Part shown: piece by piece, positions 1-6,463 of the stretch | Layout: every line of letters begins with the position of its first letter | Numbering within the stretch: the stretch's first letter is position 1 | Origin: Anaerolineae bacterium | GTDB lineage: Bacteria > Chloroflexota > Anaerolineae > JAAYZQ01 | NCBI GenBank assembly: GCA_016926595.1 | Contig: JAFGOG010000222.1 | Coordinates: 1 to 13,590, forward strand | Direction of reading: 5' to 3' | DNA: 13,590 bases | The notes under the pieces: generated by a model | Told to the model about the DNA's origin: nothing | What the model saw: only the letters and a program-made list of their open reading frames with translations | Database searches by the model: none | Translations under genes and position numbers: made by a program

Positions 1-1
1 C

Positions 2-115
2 TTTCGTGGGCCGGGCAAGATCTTTGTCGGCGAGTATGCCAAGTTCATCGCCCACAAGAACGAAAAGCTTGGCTCCGCTGGCCAACTGGCCGCCGTCCGG
101 GCCGCGGTAGCGTGA
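2..115 (+). CDS. C-terminal end of an unidentified protein, possibly a class II aldolase (partial)
   Basis: An open frame enters from the left edge and ends at a TGA at 113-115, giving the last 37 residues of a protein. The tail ends in a Lys-rich helix followed by LGSAGQL and an Ala/Val-rich terminus. Class II fructose-bisphosphate aldolases often end in a helix followed by a GSAG-like or GTAG-like tail, and the neighbouring genes are sugar-phosphate genes, so an aldolase is possible. The match is short and weak, and no catalytic part is visible. GC content here is about 62%, like the genes beyond 4089 and unlike the four genes that follow directly. Coding status is fairly likely; the function is a guess. 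Confidence 0.5.
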   Translation, partial: FRGPGKIFVGEYAKFIAHKNEKLGSAGQLAAVRAAVA

Positions 116-138
116 GGCAATTGAAACACAATCAAGAG

Positions 139-179
139 GTAACTCTCGCGCATGGCTGTGGCGGTGGCATGGGAGTTAC
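139..179. repeat. Imperfect inverted repeat in the leader of the sugar kinase
   Basis: GTAACTC (139-145) pairs with GAGTTAC (173-179), and CATG at 151-154 can pair with CATG at 168-171 inside it, leaving an unequal internal loop. It lies in the 91-bp gap between the first partial gene and the sugar kinase. No T-run follows, so it is not a classical intrinsic terminator. It could be a weak hairpin, a protein-binding site or chance. I saw no convincing -35/-10 pair in this gap. Confidence 0.3.
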
Positions 180-206
180 TGCCCGACTAGAGCACAGCAC
201 CTAGCC

Positions 207-1121
207 ATGAACCAGACTGTAGATGTGATAGGACTTGGCTGGGTTATGGTGGACTATCTGGTCGTATTGCCCACCTATCCTAGAGCTAACACAAAGACAG
301 AGGTCCTCGTAGGTCTTCAGCAGGTTGGTGGTCCTGTGGCGAGGGCGATGATAACCCTTTCCAGATTAGGCAAATGGACGGGCTTGATTGCCAAAGTTGG
401 TGATGACCAGCGCGCAGTTTTGATCCGAGATATGCTACAGAAAGAGAAGGTTGAGTTCGGGGCAGCTGAGGCAGAAAGCGGACAAGAGTCCCGTTACAGC
501 CACGTTTGGATCGATGAGAAGACCGGAAACAGGACAGTTGCCTACTGGCGAGGCCGCCTGAAGGATTTGCAGTGGAGCCCGGAAGCCCAGGAGCGATTGC
601 AGCAAGCACGGATTCTGCACCTCGACGGCCGTGAGTTTGAGACCGCTCTTGCTGCTGCTAAGCTGGCACGGGAGATCGGCTGTCGGGTTGTTCTAGACGC
701 AGGTAATGTCAAGCCAGGGATTGACCAATTGATACCCCTCGTAGATGTTGTGATCGCTCCCTCCGTGTTTGCTAGCAAGTTTCTCCCCGGCGCATCGCCT
801 CAGAAGGTTGGTAAGAGCCTGCTTGCGATGGGGGCTCAATGGGTTGTCTTGACTTTCGGCAGCAGGGGGTCAATCGGTATCTCGAAGGATGGGATGTTCC
901 GGCAACCAAGCTTCCCCGTGAAAATGGTGGATACGAATGGCGCGGGCGACACTTTTAGCGGCGGATTACTGTACGGACTACTTGAGGGTTGGGGCTTTGA
1001 AAAATCAGTCCGTTTTGCGAATGCAGTGGCGGCCCTCAAGTGCGCAAAACTTGGCAATCGAGGACTTCCCAACTTTGATGAAGTGCAGGAATTCCTTGAG
1101 TCGTCTTCGGATGTCGAATAA
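207..1121 (+). CDS. PfkB-family (ribokinase-like) sugar kinase
   Basis: This 304-residue protein has the full length of a ribokinase/fructokinase-type kinase. Such enzymes phosphorylate a sugar hydroxyl with ATP in the cytoplasm. Visible marks are an N-terminal VIGLG strand, the Gly-Gly substrate-lid motif at 41-42 followed by the helix ARAMITLSRLG, and the second PfkB signature DTNGAGDTF at 242-250, with D248 as the expected catalytic base and GAG as the anion hole. The C-terminal stretch AALKC...GNRGLP resembles the end of the YihV (sulfofructose kinase) branch, but I cannot assign the substrate. The ATG at 207 has only a weak ribosome-binding site. A membrane protein starts 23 bp downstream and a split transketolase follows, so the product is probably a ketose or pentose phosphate. 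GC content is lower than in rpiA or rpe. Family assignment is firm; substrate is unknown. Confidence 0.9.
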   Translation: MNQTVDVIGLGWVMVDYLVVLPTYPRANTKTEVLVGLQQVGGPVARAMITLSRLGKWTGLIAKVGDDQRAVLIRDMLQKEKVEFGAAEAESGQESRYSHVWIDEKTGNRTVAYWRGRLKDLQWSPEAQERLQQARILHLDGREFETALAAAKLAREIGCRVVLDAGNVKPGIDQLIPLVDVVIAPSVFASKFLPGASPQKVGKSLLAMGAQWVVLTFGSRGSIGISKDGMFRQPSFPVKMVDTNGAGDTFSGGLLYGLLEGWGFEKSVRFANAVAALKCAKLGNRGLPNFDEVQEFLESSSDVE

Positions 1122-1144
1122 CTGGACCGCTAGGCAGGGATAGC

Positions 1145-2128
1145 ATGTCGGACTCACGAAGATCACAGCCCCGCATTCAGAAGCTCATTCAAGGACTAAG
1201 AAATCGCCAGGCGAGGAATTGGGAAGTCTCGATTCTGACCCTCATCGTGTTTACTTTTGGTGTGCTAATAACCTTTTCAGATGTATTCTACAATATAATC
1301 GAGAAGAACGTTTCAAGCCACCCGGAGACGATACCAGTCCTTATGCTGGTGGTACTTGTATGGGTCGTATTCCAGGTGACGCTCTTGGAACGCGAGGCTG
1401 AAATGGAGGGGCAGGTGCCACAAGTCCTTGATAAGATCCGTCATGCCCATTTGCAGGAATGGATATTGAGCCGTGACACGCTGTTTCGAATGGTGAATGA
1501 GGGTGGTACATATTCGCAAGAGTGGAACAGCGTCAGTGCCGCTGCCCCCGATCTTGTCAACTGGATACTGTCAGCTCAACCCAATGTACACCTGGACATT
1601 CTGGCCTTCAGCACAGAGACGTTTCTGCCAGTGTGTCTTGAAGCGGTAAGGGGTATGGCAGCCCAGCCCAAGGGGAAACTCGAAGAGGTCACCATTCGCG
1701 TTCTAGTCCGCGATACCAGCGTTGACTGGCTCGTGCCCTACCTGGCGGATTCGAATTCTGACCGCGTATATGTCAAAGAACTTAAAACAAGGTTCCTGAA
1801 TCAGCAGAATAACTGGTCAGGTAGCATTCTAAGAGAGCTTGGCAGAGTCCTGACAATTCCCCAGATACACCTGGATATGAGAGTATATTCCTTTGAACCC
1901 GTCTTCAAAGGAATCTTGATCAATCAGGAAATTGGGGCAGTCGGTATCTATCCACTGGGCATGACATCCTGGCGCGGCATGCAGGTCTGGGATTATCTGG
2001 GCCATGAAGCATCCATGGTTCGAGTGTCGAAGTCAGACGGATTGCCGTCGGAACGCTTGCTATTCACAATGTTCACGACATGGTTCGACGATCTGTGGAA
2101 ACACTCACACCCGTGGGAGGCACAATAA
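1145..2128 (+). CDS. Two-pass membrane protein with a large soluble C-terminal domain, function unknown
   Basis: I do not recognise this 327-residue protein. It starts with a basic 25-residue segment, then has two hydrophobic helices at about 28-50 and 62-82 joined by a short polar loop. The rest, about 83-327, is soluble and by the positive-inside rule probably cytoplasmic. After a helical linker (85-145), an alpha/beta-looking domain follows with strands such as VHLDILAF (148-155), VTIRVLVRD (182-190) and IHLDMRVYSF (241-250), the latter followed by a possible last strand near 262-270. This pattern of strand, 'aFsTETFLPV' helix and 'vRVLVRD' strand recalls degenerate phospholipase D-like effector or sensor domains, but no HxK motif is present, so enzymatic activity is doubtful. 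AGGGA at 1136-1140 precedes the ATG. It sits between the sugar kinase (23-bp gap) and transketolase (52-bp gap), so it is probably co-transcribed. A role as sensor or membrane anchor for the pathway is inference only. Confidence 0.8.
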   Translation: MSDSRRSQPRIQKLIQGLRNRQARNWEVSILTLIVFTFGVLITFSDVFYNIIEKNVSSHPETIPVLMLVVLVWVVFQVTLLEREAEMEGQVPQVLDKIRHAHLQEWILSRDTLFRMVNEGGTYSQEWNSVSAAAPDLVNWILSAQPNVHLDILAFSTETFLPVCLEAVRGMAAQPKGKLEEVTIRVLVRDTSVDWLVPYLADSNSDRVYVKELKTRFLNQQNNWSGSILRELGRVLTIPQIHLDMRVYSFEPVFKGILINQEIGAVGIYPLGMTSWRGMQVWDYLGHEASMVRVSKSDGLPSERLLFTMFTTWFDDLWKHSHPWEAQ

Positions 2129-2151
2129 CACTATCCAGCAGGTGAATTGAA

Positions 2152-2184
2152 ATGACCAAGAAATTCAGAAGGATGACAACATGA
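2152..2184 (+). other. Possible 10-codon leader ORF overlapping the transketolase start
   Basis: A short frame (MTKKFRRMTT) opens at the ATG at 2152 and ends in a TGA at 2182-2184 that overlaps the transketolase ATG at 2181 as ATGA. The transketolase Shine-Dalgarno (AAGGA, 2169-2173) lies inside it. It is basic and very short. It could couple translation of the two frames or be chance; no other support exists. Confidence 0.2.
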
Positions 2185-3062
2185 GCAAATCAATCAGCGA
2201 ATTGCAGGAAATGGCACGCAGGATCAGGGTAGAAACCATCAAATCTCTTCATATTGCGCAATCAGGCCATCCGGGAAGCTCCTTGTCCATAGTCGACGTA
2301 TTGACCGCGCTGTATTTTGGTGGAATCCTGAGACACGATCCTGCTAATCCAGCCTGGGAGGGCCGGGATTACTTCCTTTTGTCAAATGGGCATGCTGTAC
2401 CAGGGTTGTATGCTTGCCTGGCTCTAGCTGGCTACTATCCGGTAGAGAAACTAGACGGTCTCAGGCAGCTGGGCACGCTGCTTGAGGGACATGCCAAAAG
2501 GGGCACCTTCCCAGGCATCGAGATCTCTTCCGGATCTCTAGGGCAAGGGTTACCCGTCAGCGTTGGTATTGCTTTGGGACTCAAGCTCCAGAAAAAAAAC
2601 AATCGCGTATTCGTCATGATGAGTGATGGTGAACAACAAGAAGGATCCACTTGGGAAGCCATTATGTTCGCTCCTAAACACAGGCTTAACAACCTGATTG
2701 CGATCATAGACAAGAACGGAAATCAGATCAATGGACCAACTCACATCATCATGCCCTCCCTCGACCCACTAGCAGCCAAGTATCAAGCATTTCACTGGGA
2801 AACTGCTGAAATCGATGGAAACGACATGTTTCAGATCCTCGCTGCATTTAGTCAGGCCATAGCTGCCACAGGCCCTTTTGCCATCATCTCCCATTCGGTA
2901 ACGGGCAAAGGTGTATCCTTCATGGAAGGCGATTACCACTGGCATCACGGCCTAATTACCGATGAGCTTTTCCTAAAGGCAATGGGTGATCTGTGCGAAC
3001 CTGTCTCTCAGCACACAGATGAAACATGGTTGCCCGGTTACAATCGATTAAAATCGGGCTGA
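2181..3062 (+). CDS. Transketolase, N-terminal (TPP-binding) subunit
   Basis: At 293 residues this is the N-terminal third of a classical transketolase encoded as a separate subunit. It binds the pyrophosphate end of thiamine diphosphate and Mg2+ and works with the next gene product to move two-carbon ketol units between sugar phosphates. Visible family marks: SGHPG with H30, SNGHA with H71, GSLGQGL (118-124), the cofactor motif SDGE (148-151; usually GDGE) continuing to IIDKNG with D149 and N179 as likely Mg2+ ligands, and the C-terminal TGKG (241-244) and WHHG (254-257). The start has AAGGA at 2169-2173, seven bases before the ATG. The stop is 26 bp before the C-subunit start. Split transketolases are common in bacteria and archaea and often serve special sugars, so the substrate may not be the standard pentose phosphates. 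Confidence 0.92.
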   Translation: MSKSISELQEMARRIRVETIKSLHIAQSGHPGSSLSIVDVLTALYFGGILRHDPANPAWEGRDYFLLSNGHAVPGLYACLALAGYYPVEKLDGLRQLGTLLEGHAKRGTFPGIEISSGSLGQGLPVSVGIALGLKLQKKNNRVFVMMSDGEQQEGSTWEAIMFAPKHRLNNLIAIIDKNGNQINGPTHIIMPSLDPLAAKYQAFHWETAEIDGNDMFQILAAFSQAIAATGPFAIISHSVTGKGVSFMEGDYHWHHGLITDELFLKAMGDLCEPVSQHTDETWLPGYNRLKSG

Positions 3063-3073
3063 TATACGAATTC

Positions 3074-3081
3074 AAAAGGAG
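3074..3081 (+). promoter_or_regulatory. Ribosome-binding site fixing the start of the transketolase C-subunit
   Basis: AAAAGGAG ends seven bases before the ATG at 3089. The same frame is open back to an ATG at 3026, inside the previous gene, but that codon lacks a comparable site. The ATG at 3084 is out of frame. Confidence 0.75.
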
Positions 3082-3088
3082 CCATGAA

Positions 3089-4051
3089 ATGGAGGATGCA
3101 GGGTATTACCCCCAAGGGAAGCATGTAGCTATTCGTTATGCCTTTGGAGAAGCTTTTCTTGAGGTGGCTAAGAGGAATCCAAAGGTGGTTGTAGTGACGG
3201 CTGATCTTGGCGGAAGCGTGAACCTGAAAAAGTTCTGGGATGCCTATCCAGAGCGCTATTTTAATTGCGGCGTTGCGGAAGCAGATATGATCGGGGTTAG
3301 CGCTGGGCTCGCCATCATGGGCTATATCCCGTTTGCAGTGACTTTCGGCTCTTTTCTTGGGCGGGCCATGGATCACATTAGGCAAAGTGTCGGCCACAAT
3401 AAGGTGAATGTAAAAATCGTTGGTTCGCACGGCGGTGTATCTAATGCCCAAGACGGCCCTTCTGCCCACGCCCTCGAAGACCTGGCAATGATCCGGGCTA
3501 TTCCGAACATAGCTGTCGTGGTCGTTGCCGATGCCAATCAAGTTCTTAAGGCCGCGTCGGCTGCAGCTGACTATCCGGCACCCGTCTATCTGCGTCTCTA
3601 TAGGGAACCGCTTCCCGTTTTCACTGACCTCCAAACTCCATTTACGATCGGCAAGGCAAACGTCATGCGCCAGGGCAGTGATGTGACAGTCATCGCCTGC
3701 GGCCCGCATGTGGGTTTTTGCCTCCAATGGGCCGAGGAATTGGCTTCAGAGTCCTCTATTGAGGTTATCGATTGCCATACGCTGAGGCCGTTGGACACTG
3801 AAACTCTGCTGGCCTCAGCCCGCAAGACAAGAGCTGTGGTAACAGTCGAGGATCACAATATCAATGGTGGTTTGGGGTCAGCAGTGGCCGAAATGCTGGT
3901 AGAGAACGATCCAATTCGAATGAAGCGAGTGGGACTAACCGGTTTTGCCACATCGGGGAAATACATAGAGCTGATCAATGCGGTAGGTATTGGCAAGGAG
4001 GGCGTCAGAAGGGCTATTCATCAAGTCCTGGAAGAGGCCGAGCATACATAA
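3089..4051 (+). CDS. Transketolase, C-terminal subunit
   Basis: This 320-residue protein contains the pyrimidine-binding and C-terminal domains of a transketolase and pairs with the upstream N-subunit to complete the TPP site. Key parts: the TADLGGS strand-loop at 37-43, FNCGVAEADMIG (58-69) with E64 as the conserved Glu that activates the TPP aminopyrimidine, GSHGGVSNAQDGPSAH (112-127), and the C-terminal domain with CHTLRPLD (229-236), TVEDHNINGGLG (252-263) and GFATSGKY near 285-292. The length and the presence of both domains match split C-subunits. The start was chosen at 3089 for its strong AAAAGGAG. The next likely start (rpiA) lies 37 bp after the stop. Compared with full-length transketolases, the substrate-side loop is of the shorter DXS/split type. 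The family call is firm; the donor/acceptor sugars are not determined by sequence. Confidence 0.92.
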   Translation: MEDAGYYPQGKHVAIRYAFGEAFLEVAKRNPKVVVVTADLGGSVNLKKFWDAYPERYFNCGVAEADMIGVSAGLAIMGYIPFAVTFGSFLGRAMDHIRQSVGHNKVNVKIVGSHGGVSNAQDGPSAHALEDLAMIRAIPNIAVVVVADANQVLKAASAAADYPAPVYLRLYREPLPVFTDLQTPFTIGKANVMRQGSDVTVIACGPHVGFCLQWAEELASESSIEVIDCHTLRPLDTETLLASARKTRAVVTVEDHNINGGLGSAVAEMLVENDPIRMKRVGLTGFATSGKYIELINAVGIGKEGVRRAIHQVLEEAEHT

Positions 4052-4088
4052 GACGGACTTCCATGCCCCCAATGAACTGATCCAGCCC

Positions 4089-4787
4089 ATGAACCTGAAG
4101 CTCCAATCCGCCAGCTACGCGCTGGCCTACGTTCGCAGCGGCATGGTCCTGGGCCTTGGCTCGGGCACCACCGCCGGCCATTTCGTCGACCTGCTCGGCG
4201 AGCGGCTGCGGGCAGGCGAGCTGCGCGACATCGTGGGCGTGCCCACCTCCGAGGCCACCGCCGATCGAGCCCGCTGCCAGGGCGTCCCGCTCACCACCCT
4301 CGACGAGCATCGCCGCCTGGACCTGGCCGTCGACGGCGCCGACGAGGTGGACCCCAGCCTCAACCTGATCAAGGGCCTGGGTCGCTGCCTCCTCCGAGAA
4401 AAGATCGTCGTCGCCCACGCCGACCGCTTCCTGGTCCTGGTCGACGAGGCCAAGCTGGTCGACCGGCTGGGCACCCGAGGCCCAATGCCGGTCGAGATCG
4501 TGCCCTTTGCCGCGCTCGCCCAGGTGGCCTGGCTGGACAGCACCTCCGGCCGCGCTGAGCTGTGGGAGGAGGCCGACGGCTCGCCGGCCGTCACCGACAA
4601 CGGCAACTACCTGGCCCGCTGCTGGTTCCCCGGCGGCATCGCCGACCCGTACGCCCTGGCCCGCACCCTGGCCGACCGGCCCGGCATCGTAGACCACGGG
4701 CTCTTTCTCGACGTGGCCACCACCGTCATAGCCGCCGGCCCCGCCGGCGTGCGCGTTCTCAACCGGACGCAGGTCGAAGCAGGTTAA
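4089..4787 (+). CDS. rpiA: Ribose-5-phosphate isomerase A
   Basis: This 232-residue enzyme interconverts ribose 5-phosphate and ribulose 5-phosphate in the cytoplasm. The phosphate/substrate motif GLGSGTTAGHF lies near the N-terminus, DGADEVD carries the catalytic aspartates, and KGLG...LLREKIV carries the catalytic lysine and glutamate positions. PMPVEIVPFA and VTDNGNYL are also typical, and length is normal for RpiA. The lysine loop reads KGLGRC where family members commonly have KGGGGA or KGLGGA. I chose the ATG at 4089 because the family start (LKLQSASYAL) follows directly; the frame is open upstream into the previous gene, and the Shine-Dalgarno is weak. GC content jumps upward here compared with the previous gene. 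rpe starts two bases after its stop, so the two are translationally linked. Confidence 0.95.
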   Translation: MNLKLQSASYALAYVRSGMVLGLGSGTTAGHFVDLLGERLRAGELRDIVGVPTSEATADRARCQGVPLTTLDEHRRLDLAVDGADEVDPSLNLIKGLGRCLLREKIVVAHADRFLVLVDEAKLVDRLGTRGPMPVEIVPFAALAQVAWLDSTSGRAELWEEADGSPAVTDNGNYLARCWFPGGIADPYALARTLADRPGIVDHGLFLDVATTVIAAGPAGVRVLNRTQVEAG

Positions 4788-4789
4788 AG

Positions 4790-5473
4790 ATGCCCGTCAC
4801 AATCGCCGCATCGATCCTATCCGCCGATTTCAGCCGCCTGGGCGACCAGGTCCGCGAGGCGCAGGCCGCCGGCATCGACTGGATCCAGGTCGACGTCATG
4901 GACGGCCATTTCGTCCCCAACCTGACCGTCGGCCCGCTCGTCGTCCGCGCCCTGCGGCCGATCGTCGCCGGCACCCTCGACGTCCACCTCATGATCGAGC
5001 AGCCCGAACGGCTCATCCCCGCCTTTGCCCGGGCCGGCGCCGACCTGATGACCGTCCACGTCGAGGCCGCGCCCGACCTGCGCCGCACCGTCCGGCAGAT
5101 CAAAGAGCTGGGCTGCCGGGCCGGCGTCGCCCTCAACCCTGACACGCCCCTGGATCTCCTCGACGACATCCTGCCCGAGGTGGACCTGGCACTCGTCATG
5201 TCGGTCGACCCCGGTTTCGGCGCCCAGGACTATATCCCCGCCAGCACGGCCAAGATCGCCCGCCTGCGCCGCGTCCTGGACCAGCGCGGCCTGACCGGGG
5301 TCGAGCTCCAGGTCGACGGCGGCATCAAGGCCCACAACGTCGCCGAGGTCGCCGCCGCCGGCGCCACCTGTCTCATCGTCGGCTCGGGCCTGTACAACGA
5401 CCGCGCGCCGGTGGCCGATAACCTGGCCGCCATCCAGGCGGCGCTGGCCCAAGGCGACAAAGCACAAAATTGA
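4790..5473 (+). CDS. rpe: Ribulose-phosphate 3-epimerase
   Basis: This 227-residue TIM-barrel enzyme interconverts ribulose 5-phosphate and xylulose 5-phosphate. The N-terminal SILSADF motif, VMDGHFVPN (D38 and H40), VHLM (H66) and VDGGI (D176) give the metal-binding and acid/base residues of the family, and GSGLY near the end forms the phosphate site. The second family signature reads MSVDPGFGAQ (137-146), where MSVNPGFGGQ is usual, so two substitutions are present. The frame is open far upstream, inside rpiA, but the family N-terminus fixes the start at 4790, two bases after the rpiA stop, with AGGT as a weak ribosome site. It completes, with rpiA and the split transketolase, most of a non-oxidative pentose phosphate branch. 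Assignment is firm. Confidence 0.96.
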   Translation: MPVTIAASILSADFSRLGDQVREAQAAGIDWIQVDVMDGHFVPNLTVGPLVVRALRPIVAGTLDVHLMIEQPERLIPAFARAGADLMTVHVEAAPDLRRTVRQIKELGCRAGVALNPDTPLDLLDDILPEVDLALVMSVDPGFGAQDYIPASTAKIARLRRVLDQRGLTGVELQVDGGIKAHNVAEVAAAGATCLIVGSGLYNDRAPVADNLAAIQAALAQGDKAQN

Positions 5474-5488
5474 CAAGGAGACCTAACC

Positions 5489-6295
5489 ATGCCCAAATCA
5501 ATTCGCGTGAAACCCGGTACCAAGGTCCGCCTGGCCGACTATGATCCCGACGACCATGGCAAGTACGACGACAAGGACGAGGCCAAAGACGAGACCGAAC
5601 GCTACGTCGAGCGCCTGGCCGAGCTCCAGGAGGTCCTGTGGGCCGAAGACAAACACGCCCTGCTGGTCGTCTTTCAGGCCCTCGACGCCGGCGGCAAGGA
5701 CGGCGTCATCGAGAAGGTGATGCACGGCGTCAACCCCCAGGGCTGTTACGTCGCCAGCTTCAAGGTGCCCACCCCCGAAGAGCTGGCCCATGACTACCTG
5801 TGGCGCGTCCACAAAGTGACCCCCAAGAAGGGCTACATCGGCATCTTTAACCGCTCCCACTACGAGGATGTGCTCGTCGTCCGCGTCCACAACCTGGTGC
5901 CCGAGCCGGTGTGGAAGCCCCGCTACGACCAGATCAACGATTTTGAAAAGATGCTGGCCGAAAGCGGCACGACGATCCTGAAATTCTTCCTCCACATCTC
6001 AAAGGAGGAACAGAAGGAGCGCTTCCAGGACCGCCTGGCCGATCCGAAGAAGAACTGGAAATTCTCGGCCGGCGACGTCAAAGAGCGGGAGTACTGGGAC
6101 GACTATGTGCGCGCCTACGAAGATGCCCTGAGCAAGTGCAGCACCCCCTGGGCGCCGTGGTACATCGTCCCGGCCGATCGCAAGTGGTACCGCGATCTGG
6201 TCGTGTCGCGCACCATCGTCGAAACGCTGGAAGGGCTCGACATGCACTTCCCGCCGCCCCTGCCCGACGCCGACAAGATCGTCATTCCCGACTAG
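5489..6295 (+). CDS. ppk2: Polyphosphate kinase 2 family (polyphosphate:nucleotide phosphotransferase)
   Basis: This 268-residue protein is a single-domain PPK2, which moves phosphate between inorganic polyphosphate and nucleoside mono- or diphosphates. The Walker A is ALDAGGKDG (64-72), the Walker B region is GYIGIFNRSHYEDVLVVRV (115-133), and the lid with basic residues runs about 178-198 (RFQDRL...NWKFS). The NRSHYEDVL motif, together with the length and N-terminal region, is closest to class III-like enzymes that can phosphorylate both AMP and ADP, but subclass cannot be fixed by eye. AAGGAG at 5475-5480 stands eight bases before the ATG. It follows rpe by 15 bp, so it likely shares the transcript, linking polyphosphate-driven ATP regeneration with sugar-phosphate metabolism. 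No signal peptide or membrane segment; cytoplasmic. Confidence 0.94.
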   Translation: MPKSIRVKPGTKVRLADYDPDDHGKYDDKDEAKDETERYVERLAELQEVLWAEDKHALLVVFQALDAGGKDGVIEKVMHGVNPQGCYVASFKVPTPEELAHDYLWRVHKVTPKKGYIGIFNRSHYEDVLVVRVHNLVPEPVWKPRYDQINDFEKMLAESGTTILKFFLHISKEEQKERFQDRLADPKKNWKFSAGDVKEREYWDDYVRAYEDALSKCSTPWAPWYIVPADRKWYRDLVVSRTIVETLEGLDMHFPPPLPDADKIVIPD

Positions 6296-6317
6296 CGGCC
6301 AGATTCCATTTCCATTG

Positions 6318-6346
6318 TTGCCCACTGGCCCATTGCGTGCTATAAT
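6318..6346 (+). promoter_or_regulatory. Promoter P1: TTGCCC - 17 bp - TATAAT with extended -10
   Basis: A perfect TATAAT at 6341-6346 is preceded by TGC (6338-6340), making an extended -10, and by TTGCCC at 6318-6323 with a 17-bp spacer. Transcription should start near 6353, giving a leader of roughly 107 bases before the kinase ATG. This is the only strong promoter I see in the window and it marks the start of the kinase/phosphatase operon. Confidence 0.7.
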
Positions 6347-6373
6347 AGGTGCCTGACGCCGGCCGTCACTGGA

Positions 6374-6398
6374 CTGGCGCTTGGTTGTCAGGCGCCGG
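6374..6398 (+). repeat. Small GC-rich hairpin in the P1 leader
   Basis: CTGGCGC (6374-6380) can pair with GCGCCGG (6392-6398), seven pairs with one G-U, around an 11-base loop. The eight-base word CGCCGGCC also occurs twice here (6357-6364 and 6393-6400). No T-run follows, so it is not an intrinsic terminator. It would lie within the RNA made from P1. Confidence 0.25.
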
Positions 6399-6418
6399 CC
6401 GGCATTTGAAGGTATAAT
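6385..6418 (+). promoter_or_regulatory. Possible second promoter P2: TATAAT with a distant TTGTCA
   Basis: A second exact TATAAT lies at 6413-6418. The nearest -35-like box, TTGTCA at 6385-6390, is 22 bp away, which is too far for a normal sigma-70 promoter without an activator that bends or twists the DNA. No extended -10 is present. If used, it would start near 6425 and leave a leader of about 35 bases. Confidence 0.35.
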
Positions 6419-6427
6419 TGGGGCCAT

Positions 6428-6463
6428 ATGAACGGCATCGCCACGGAGTGGGGCGGACAATGA
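6428..6463 (+). other. Possible 11-codon leader ORF overlapping the kinase start
   Basis: ATG at 6428 opens a frame of 11 codons (MNGIATEWGGQ) ending in TGA at 6461-6463. The stop overlaps the kinase ATG at 6460 as ATGA. The arrangement would allow translational coupling. The only ribosome-site candidate is GGGG at 6420-6423, so this is tentative. Confidence 0.22.

Noticed and set aside
3026..3088. Earlier start of the transketolase C-subunit, overlapping the N-subunit
   Set aside because: The ATG at 3089 has AAAAGGAG at proper spacing; the 3026 codon has no such site.
3038..3727. 229-codon - strand frame
   Set aside because: Antisense of the transketolase C-subunit, which has clear family motifs.
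116..4060. Mobile element or prophage boundaries around the low-GC cassette
   Set aside because: No transposase, integrase, tRNA end or matching direct repeats at either border.
3990..4088. Upstream in-frame start for rpiA inside the transketolase gene
   Set aside because: It adds 33 residues absent from RpiA family members. The ATG at 4089 gives the normal N-terminus and length.
6297..6330. GGCCAG...CTGGCC inverted repeat after ppk2 as a terminator
   Set aside because: Only six pairs with a 22-base loop and no T-run; it also overlaps the P1 -35 box.
6418..6459. TTG at 6418 as start of the first kinase
   Set aside because: It overlaps the P2 -10 box and adds 14 residues unlike a kinase N-terminus; the ATG at 6460 fits better.
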